NCBI GenBank assembly: GCA_009779855.1
Contig: WRBC01000002.1
Coordinates: 124,001-188,000, forward strand
DNA: 64,000 bases
From: Coriobacteriia bacterium
Lineage (GTDB): Bacteria > Actinomycetota > Coriobacteriia > WRKU01 > WQUG01
Direction: 5' to 3'
How positions within the stretch are numbered: the stretch's first letter is position 1; every line of letters starts with the position of its first letter. The position numbers were made by a program, and so were the translations under genes. Positions 57,926-64,000 of this stretch are shown piece after piece. The notes beneath the pieces are model-generated. The model did no database searches, was not told the origin of the DNA, and saw only the letters and a program-made list of their open reading frames with translations.

Positions 57926-58792
57926 ATGTATCACTACGGTGATTATAAGACGATTCTGTCGCCAAAAGGCGGCATGAATCTGTACCGCGGCTGTACACAT
58001 GGCTGCATTTACTGTGACACACGTAGCGAGTGCTACCAGATGAAGAATGACCTCGAAGATATTGAAGTTAAGCGCAATGCTGTGCAAATATTAGAGGTGC
58101 AACTTACGCGTAAGCGCAAAAAGCACATGATTAGTTCAGGGTCCATGTGTGATTCTTATATTCCCTTAGAAGAAGAACTGCAAGTGACTCGCAGATGCCT
58201 TGAAGTTATCGCACGTCATGGCTTCGGGTTGTCGATTCTAACAAAATCAACCTTGATACTGCGTGACTTGGACCTGCTTACCCAGATTAATGAGCAGTCG
58301 AAGTGTGTTGTGCAGACAACGTTTACAACCTTCGATGAAGACCTCTGTCGCCGGCTAGAGCCACAGGTTGCGACTACGCGTGAGCGCTTTGAGATGCTTT
58401 GTGCTATGCGGGATGCAGGTATTCCGACGGTGGTGTGGCTAGGGCCTATCTTGCCCTACATTAATGACAGCGAGGAAAATCTGCGTGGGCTTCTTGATTA
58501 CTGTGTGCAGGCTGAGGTCAAGGGTATCCTGTGTTTTGGTTTTGGGATGACTCTGCGCAAGGGCAGCCGGGAATATTACTACGAACAGCTGGATAAGTTG
58601 TTCCCGGGAATGAAGGATCGTTATATCGCAGATTTTGGCGAGGACTATTCTATCTTGAGTCCTCATAATGCACGCCTATGGTCGATTTTTGAGGCGACCT
58701 GTCGGAAGCACGGCATTATCTACCGGACAGATGATGTCTGGAGTTACCTAGGTGAATTTCCTGAGAGGGAAGACCAACTGCAATTGTTCTAG
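57926..58792 (+). CDS. SPL-family-like radical SAM protein
   Basis: GMNLYRGCTHGCIYCDTRSECY (CX3CX2C), HMISSGSMCDSYIPLEEELQVTRRCLEVIARHGFGLSILTKS. Confidence 0.85.
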   Translation: MYHYGDYKTILSPKGGMNLYRGCTHGCIYCDTRSECYQMKNDLEDIEVKRNAVQILEVQLTRKRKKHMISSGSMCDSYIPLEEELQVTRRCLEVIARHGFGLSILTKSTLILRDLDLLTQINEQSKCVVQTTFTTFDEDLCRRLEPQVATTRERFEMLCAMRDAGIPTVVWLGPILPYINDSEENLRGLLDYCVQAEVKGILCFGFGMTLRKGSREYYYEQLDKLFPGMKDRYIADFGEDYSILSPHNARLWSIFEATCRKHGIIYRTDDVWSYLGEFPEREDQLQLF

Positions 58793-59053
58793 CGTCAGTT
58801 GATTTAAAGGCGGATTTCCTCCTTCGCCGAAAGAGGCATCCTCAATAAGAGGGCACCTTCAATCCCAAAGCACGACATTAATCAAAAAACCTATCTTTAC
58901 ACTAAGCTTTATGCGAATAGTCAAATAAATGTAGAAACTGTGTTTGTAAAAAATGTTCAAAGAGTGTATAATATGTGAAGTAATATATGGAAAATTAGAG
59001 GAGGAATACTTAATTGCTGTGACGAACATTTGAAGAAGGAAGGGACTGCCACC

Positions 59054-60853
59054 ATGAAGACGCCAATTATGAACCCATCTATGAAGCTAAGCCAGCCTAC
59101 ATCTAGAAAATATCCCTCAACCCTTGCCGTAACCATTTTTATCGCACTTGTTTCAGTTTTTACGTTTATGGCGGGAATTCCAGCCCTTGCACATCCGCCA
59201 CCAGACTTCATTATGCACCATCTATCAAACCCCGCATTTACCTCATATCAAGTTAACCAGGATGGTTCTGCTCAAGTCTTTTTCAAGACAGATAATAAGG
59301 ATCATGTTGACTGGACCGCTTCCAATCTGACTGAAAAAGAGGTAAAAACAGGCATCTTTGTTCCTGTGGGCTACGAAACTAAAGGTTCAGACTACGATAC
59401 TCATGTTGTGCACCTACGTTCGCTGCTTCCTGCAGATATTGGTGACAATTACAGCCACAACACAAAAGACAATTACTTTTTAACGGGACACACGTGGCAA
59501 AGTACTTTTGAAAGTGGAGCATCCTATGAGGCTTCCAGCATACCCTGGGGACTTGTGAGTAGTGGAAGCACTCCCGCGGAAATTCCTGCGGAATTCTTAC
59601 AGCATAAAGCATTTGTCGGTTCAGACACAGACGGTGATAACGTTACCGTAGCCTATTTCGAGACTGATGATGAATCCATCGTAGATTTTAGTAATGCATA
59701 TATTTCAAGTTCATTTGTACCTACGGGCAACACCTACTTTGATGGATACACCACTACGGGAGACTATAGAACTAATCAGCATAACGTATCCTTTGCTAGT
59801 CAATTACCCGCAGATGTTGGGAGCAATTACACTAAGCAGCTTGCTTTGGACTCTGTGACGGGTCTACCCGTTACCGTGATTGGCGAGTACTTGATGAGCG
59901 GCTACAACAACGGAACCTCATATAGTTATGGTGGCTATAACTGGGGTTTGGTGTACGTTGAAACGCGGCAAAGCTCTTTGCCCGGAGACATTGATCCCTT
60001 TAATAACGGAAGTGGGACAGCAAGTTATGTTGCGGGATGGGCTGTGCCCGCAGGATTTGGAAATATTTCTACATCAATCTTGAACGGGATGTCTACGGGA
60101 TCTTCAATTACAGTCAGCGGATCTATTGCGAACTATAACGCATGGGTCAGTAACTCCGCGCACCGCATTCCAACTACGGGCAATACGGGCATTGTCTATA
60201 TGACAGTGACAAGAACTGGACCAAACAGCTTTACTTGGAACAAGTATATTGTGGGAACAGTGCCCGTATTCCATTTAGAGATCTTCTCTTATTCTGAAAA
60301 GTTTTCTGAAGAAATGGCGGAGTATTGGTCATGGAGAGAGTACCTACAACCAGAGCCTAGGTTTACCCTAGAGAATTTCTCTTACAGCGAGGTTTCTGTA
60401 GAGACTACTACTGCCGAATGGTCTTGGTCGGTTGTTGCGACCCCTGCAGCAGAAGGTCCTGGTCAGCAGCCTGAACCCTTTAATCCTGGTGATTCAAAGC
60501 CCGGAGATGAGAAGGAAGAGGTTGAAGAAGGACCCGGTTCTGGCGGTGGTAGCGGGGGTAATCCTGGGGGCGGACAGCAGGATGACAAGGAAGAACCCGA
60601 AGAGATTGCAGCGCCCTCTGTGCCCGGCACAACTCCTGGGGCAGGAAGTTCTATGAGGACTGTTGTGAACGTGGGTAATGAAGCGACCGTTCCTTCTGCT
60701 AGGCAAGAAGAGGAACCTGTAGCGGGACCCCAAACAGGGGACGAAGCCAATGCTTTCATGTATGCATTGTTGATGCTTGCTAGTTTGGTTGTCCTATTTG
60801 GTACAGCGTATGCTAAGAGAAAGTATTTGCTGCCTGAGCGGAAGAATCTTTAG
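59054..60853 (+). CDS. Uncharacterised surface protein with internal repeats and GPQTG sorting-like signal
   Basis: Signal peptide; paired LPAD(I/V)G(D/S)NY modules; E/P/G-rich stalk; VAGPQTGDEANAFMYALLMLASLVVLFGTAYAKRK. Confidence 0.78.
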   Translation: MKTPIMNPSMKLSQPTSRKYPSTLAVTIFIALVSVFTFMAGIPALAHPPPDFIMHHLSNPAFTSYQVNQDGSAQVFFKTDNKDHVDWTASNLTEKEVKTGIFVPVGYETKGSDYDTHVVHLRSLLPADIGDNYSHNTKDNYFLTGHTWQSTFESGASYEASSIPWGLVSSGSTPAEIPAEFLQHKAFVGSDTDGDNVTVAYFETDDESIVDFSNAYISSSFVPTGNTYFDGYTTTGDYRTNQHNVSFASQLPADVGSNYTKQLALDSVTGLPVTVIGEYLMSGYNNGTSYSYGGYNWGLVYVETRQSSLPGDIDPFNNGSGTASYVAGWAVPAGFGNISTSILNGMSTGSSITVSGSIANYNAWVSNSAHRIPTTGNTGIVYMTVTRTGPNSFTWNKYIVGTVPVFHLEIFSYSEKFSEEMAEYWSWREYLQPEPRFTLENFSYSEVSVETTTAEWSWSVVATPAAEGPGQQPEPFNPGDSKPGDEKEEVEEGPGSGGGSGGNPGGGQQDDKEEPEEIAAPSVPGTTPGAGSSMRTVVNVGNEATVPSARQEEEPVAGPQTGDEANAFMYALLMLASLVVLFGTAYAKRKYLLPERKNL

Positions 60854-60891
60854 AGATCTTTGAATCTGCAGGCGCAGCTGGATGCTTGAAG

Positions 60892-60916
60892 TTATATTAT
60901 CATAGTGATAATATAA
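60892..60916. promoter_or_regulatory. Perfect 25-bp dyad overlapping a -10-like TATAAT
   Basis: TTATATTATCA-TAG-TGATAATATAA; TATAAT at 60912-60917. Confidence 0.7.
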
Positions 60917-61028
60917 TGGATTTGATAATAAACTTGTTTAAATAGCAGGTGAAGGATTAAGCGTAAGTGTAGACGTGGATCACAGGCACACATGCAAGCG
61001 TGACACAGACATAGATGGAGTTTACTGC

Positions 61029-62030
61029 ATGATTCAAGAAAAGATAGTTATAGGTGAGGGGACTGAATACCCGCTAGAAGGCTTACTAACGCTTCCCAGT
61101 CTGGGAGGCGTTAGTAAGCCCGCGGTAGTTCTGGTACAGGGGTCTGGTGCCAGTGACATGGACGAAAGAATCAAGGGCATTAGACCCTTTCGGGATATTG
61201 CGGAAGGATTGGCACAGCGCGGTATCGCAGCGATTCGTTACAACAAGCGAAGCTATTCCTATGGCAGAAAAATGATGAAAAAACTAAAGTCTAGCTTTAC
61301 TGTGCGGGAAGAGACTGTTGAAGATGCGGTGCTGGCTGCGAACTTGTTACGAGATGACCCGCGTATTGATTCGACAAACATCTATATTGCCGGGCATAGT
61401 CTGGGTGGGATGCTTGCGCCCCGCATCGACACCGAAGGCGTTGTGAGCACTGCCACTATTAGGGATGGCTACTGGGATGGTAGCACAGGCAACTTTGCAG
61501 GACTTATCATCATGGCGGGGTCTCCGCGTAAGCTTGAAGACATTATGAAGCAGCAGCAGGAAGATTATTTGAAGACCGCAAAGGGTCTTACTGGCTGGAT
61601 AATGAAAAAGCGAATAGAGAAGTTTGCTGCAAAGCTTTCAGACATTCCTAATCTGACAGACGAAGAAGCGAAAGAGGTATCGTTTGCGGGCAATACCTCG
61701 CTCTACTACTTGAAGGAAATGGGGGACTGGCCTACTCTGGACTACCTCCGTGAATCTATAAAGCCCATTTTTGTCATACAGGGCGAGAAGGATCTTCAGG
61801 TGTTGGTCGAAGAAGACTTTAATGAGTACAGACAGCTACTGGCTAATAATCCCAACGCTAGCTTTAAGCTGTATGAGGGTCTTAACCATGCCTTTATGCC
61901 TAGTCTTACCGATGATATTGGTAAGGTGATGAAGGAATTTAAAGTTGAGCGTCCTGTAGAGGACTATGTGATTGACGACATCGCGGACTGGGTATTGAAG
62001 CAGGCTGAAATTAAGATGCCTAAAATTTAA
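61029..62030 (+). CDS. Alpha/beta hydrolase
   Basis: VVLVQGSGASDMDERI, IYIAGHSLGGMLAPRI, GLNHAFMPS; start moved to MIQEKIVIGEG. Confidence 0.88.
   Translation: MIQEKIVIGEGTEYPLEGLLTLPSLGGVSKPAVVLVQGSGASDMDERIKGIRPFRDIAEGLAQRGIAAIRYNKRSYSYGRKMMKKLKSSFTVREETVEDAVLAANLLRDDPRIDSTNIYIAGHSLGGMLAPRIDTEGVVSTATIRDGYWDGSTGNFAGLIIMAGSPRKLEDIMKQQQEDYLKTAKGLTGWIMKKRIEKFAAKLSDIPNLTDEEAKEVSFAGNTSLYYLKEMGDWPTLDYLRESIKPIFVIQGEKDLQVLVEEDFNEYRQLLANNPNASFKLYEGLNHAFMPSLTDDIGKVMKEFKVERPVEDYVIDDIADWVLKQAEIKMPKI
61082..61118. repeat. 37-bp near-perfect palindrome inside the hydrolase coding sequence
   Basis: CTTACTAACGCTTCCCAGTCTGGGAGGCGTTAGTAAG; one mismatched (wobble-capable) pair plus the central base. Confidence 0.9.
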
Positions 62031-62069
62031 AACAATCTAAGACTTAAACCAGCGACTGATGGATCATAT

Positions 62070-62627
62070 ATGACCGATGAACTTTTGAAATACTTAACGA
62101 ATCCTCTGGCGAACATCCTTATATTGGAGGTTCATGAGCAGGTTCAGGCGACAGCAAAGACTCTGGCGCAGAAGCATCCAAACATTCCCCAGGCAACACT
62201 TTATCGTTACCTGAAAAAGATGACGTCTGATGGAGTGTTGAAGGTCGTTGAAGAGCGTCCGATTAGAAATGTTACAGAGAAGGTCTATGCCCTGGCTATT
62301 GACCTTGATGACGGAGTAGAGCAGATGCTTGCAGATAACTGCGGCGAGACTTATTTCAGCCTGTTCCAGCAGTTTTCGATTGGACTACTGGGGGAATTTA
62401 AGGCTTATGCTGACCAGGGGGAGGTTGACCTTGTTGGGGACGGCTCTGGCTTTAGAGTTACCCCTTTTTATGCGACTTATGACGAGCTGAAAGAGCTCTC
62501 TGCGAAGATACATGAAGTGATTCAGCCCTACAAGGATGCTGAGCCTACCCCTAAACGTAAGGCACGTTCGGTAGCGGTTGTCTTTACGCCCCCGCGGCCA
62601 GATGGGGATATGGGTGGCACTGAGTAG
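62070..62627 (+). CDS. Winged-helix HTH regulator-like protein
   Basis: LTNPLANILILEVHEQVQATAKTLAQKHPNIPQATLYRYLKKMTSDGVLKVVEERPIRNVTEKVYAL. Confidence 0.75.
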   Translation: MTDELLKYLTNPLANILILEVHEQVQATAKTLAQKHPNIPQATLYRYLKKMTSDGVLKVVEERPIRNVTEKVYALAIDLDDGVEQMLADNCGETYFSLFQQFSIGLLGEFKAYADQGEVDLVGDGSGFRVTPFYATYDELKELSAKIHEVIQPYKDAEPTPKRKARSVAVVFTPPRPDGDMGGTE

Positions 62628-62702
62628 GGCACTTTGGGTTGGCGCGAGACTAGGATGTCGGTGGCAGGCTGATGTGTTGACTCAGGTTGACGTGTTGGCT
62701 GG

Positions 62703-64000
62703 CTACTCCCACCAGGCGTTCTGGTTGATCCGCTCAATTGCTTGCGCGCGGTCCATGAAGTCCGTGTTAATTTGGCCTGTTGGGTCGGGCTCTACGTCAT
62801 GAAAGCGATTGAGGGGGATGAAACAAAGCTCATGTCTTGCAACGTGACGATTGAACTCTGCTCGGCTCATGGGTGTGCGCTCAACCCAGTGACGTAGGTT
62901 GTTGGCAGCACCCTCTGCGCGGTCACGAACATCGATGATGCGGGCTACTTCAGTTAGCGCCTCTGCAGAATAGTAAGGCATAGGGTCTTCGATTTCTGTG
63001 CCTATAGCTAGCACGATTGGGTCAGACTCTAGCACTATTTCTTCGTCGGGGAAGCCTAACATTTCAGGCGCTTCTGATATATAGAAAAGACCAGTGGTTT
63101 CTATGAAGGTATAACCTGTTCCCTTGTAGCCATCGCCTTCAACACGCAGACCTAGAGCGACATGTTGTTCTGGTGCAAAAAGAAGGAAGGAAATAGGAAA
63201 GTTCTCGCGGTGGAGCAACGCGGCCAACAGCATGGCAGTTTCATCGCAGTCTCCTGTTCCATCGACCAGCGTCTGGATAGGCGTGCGCGGACATCCAACA
63301 GGTCTCTCGTCCATATCTAGCGATCCGTGGATTTCACAATAGGGGATGGATTGGACGTATTTGACTAAGAGCTCTATGTATTCGTCATTGCTTAGGTCGT
63401 AGGTGTCGCGAATTGCACGTAGTTGGACAAGTACGCTTTCGATAGCATGGTCCATTTGAGGATCGAAGGTAAGTAAATCGTAGTACTTTTCTTCGTGGAG
63501 TCTTTCCATTTCATCCATGCCATTACTTGGGTAATCCCAACCGATATCCTCCCAGAGTTCATCCCAGAGTCTTTCCCATAAATCCACGCGGTCGGCTGTT
63601 TTTGCCCCGTAATAGATACGACGATTTGCTTCTGGTTGGACGGAGTGCTCCCGCCCCATGAAGGTAAAGGTGATAGTAGCCGGGGTGATTTCCTCAGCTT
63701 CAGGCACAGGCATAAGCCAGGGTTTCTGAATGTCATGTGTAGAGTTGAAGACTTGGGCGGCGGCTTCCTGGCGTGCGATAAGTGCTTCTAGGCGAGCTTG
63801 TTCCGCGAGCTCTTCAAGGTGATTATGGACAAGGAATCCTGCGTAGGTTCCGCCAGCTAGGGCGATGGTAACGACAAGGACGATTAAGGATATGAGGAGC
63901 CCGCGCATCTTTTTGGACTTGGGTTGCTGTGGAGGTTGGGGTTGTGAGGTTTGGGGCTGGGGCTGTTGCCGTTGTGGTGGTAGCTGCTGTGATTGTTCCT
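62703..64000 (-). CDS. Membrane-anchored transglutaminase-like protein with Pro/Gln-rich N-terminal cytosolic tail (5' end beyond window)
   Basis: VDGTGDCDETAMLLAALLHRENFPISFLLFAPEQHVALGL; TM RGLLISLIVLVVTIALAGGTYAGFLV; frame stays open to 64000 encoding ...EQSQQLPPQRQQPQPQTSQPQPPQQPKSKK. Confidence 0.75.
   Translation of the reverse strand, partial: EQSQQLPPQRQQPQPQTSQPQPPQQPKSKKMRGLLISLIVLVVTIALAGGTYAGFLVHNHLEELAEQARLEALIARQEAAAQVFNSTHDIQKPWLMPVPEAEEITPATITFTFMGREHSVQPEANRRIYYGAKTADRVDLWERLWDELWEDIGWDYPSNGMDEMERLHEEKYYDLLTFDPQMDHAIESVLVQLRAIRDTYDLSNDEYIELLVKYVQSIPYCEIHGSLDMDERPVGCPRTPIQTLVDGTGDCDETAMLLAALLHRENFPISFLLFAPEQHVALGLRVEGDGYKGTGYTFIETTGLFYISEAPEMLGFPDEEIVLESDPIVLAIGTEIEDPMPYYSAEALTEVARIIDVRDRAEGAANNLRHWVERTPMSRAEFNRHVARHELCFIPLNRFHDVEPDPTGQINTDFMDRAQAIERINQNAWWE

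Noticed and set aside
58793-58920. Possible c-di-GMP or other riboswitch upstream of the 59 kb surface protein (GAAAGAGGCATCC...)
   Set aside because: Only a few GEMM-like words match and no consistent aptamer fold could be drawn.
1-64000. Prophage, transposon, integron or CRISPR-Cas defence island
   Set aside because: No transposase, integrase, phage structural, cas or restriction-modification genes were recognised anywhere in the window.

Overview
This 64 kb window looks like a bacterial chromosome of moderate GC, most likely Actinomycetota/Coriobacteriia-like. That taxon is inferred from gene content only. It is dominated by conserved housekeeping operons: adk-map, infA-rpmJ-rpsM-rpsK-rpsD-rpoA-rplQ, cmk-plsC-ispH-DUF512-der-plsY-gpsA, rpmE, thyX, DUF1385, coaX, tig-clpP-clpX, thrC, metG-tatD and rsmA. 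Interspersed with these are five large predicted cell-surface proteins, a subtilase, a seven-motif multiheme c-type cytochrome, a putative selenium/sulfur handling cluster (LysR, cysteine desulfurase-like, YedE-like, DUF3343-like, C_GCAxxG_C_C-like), a metal P-type ATPase with an ArsR-type regulator, and one tRNA-Leu(UAG). The most interesting observations are: (1) a C12 homopolymer abutting a perfect dyad just upstream of a large adhesin gene, a plausible phase-variable promoter; (2) a compact locus of AmiS/UreI-like channel, nicotinamidase-like hydrolase and NiaR-like repressor with a NiaR-like operator in front, a candidate niacin/nicotinamide uptake-salvage system; (3) five surface proteins that all end in a non-canonical [S/A/G]PxTG sorting motif with no sortase in the window, one of which has a predicted thioester adhesin head; (4) five 11-bp-phased direct repeats in the spaA-like/adk intergenic region; (5) a 40-aa small ORF fitted exactly between metG and tatD; (6) a 25-bp dyad plus a 37-bp near-palindrome in an alpha/beta hydrolase-HTH operon. 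No rRNA operon, CRISPR array, transposase or prophage was seen. All family names come from reading motifs by eye; no database search was run.
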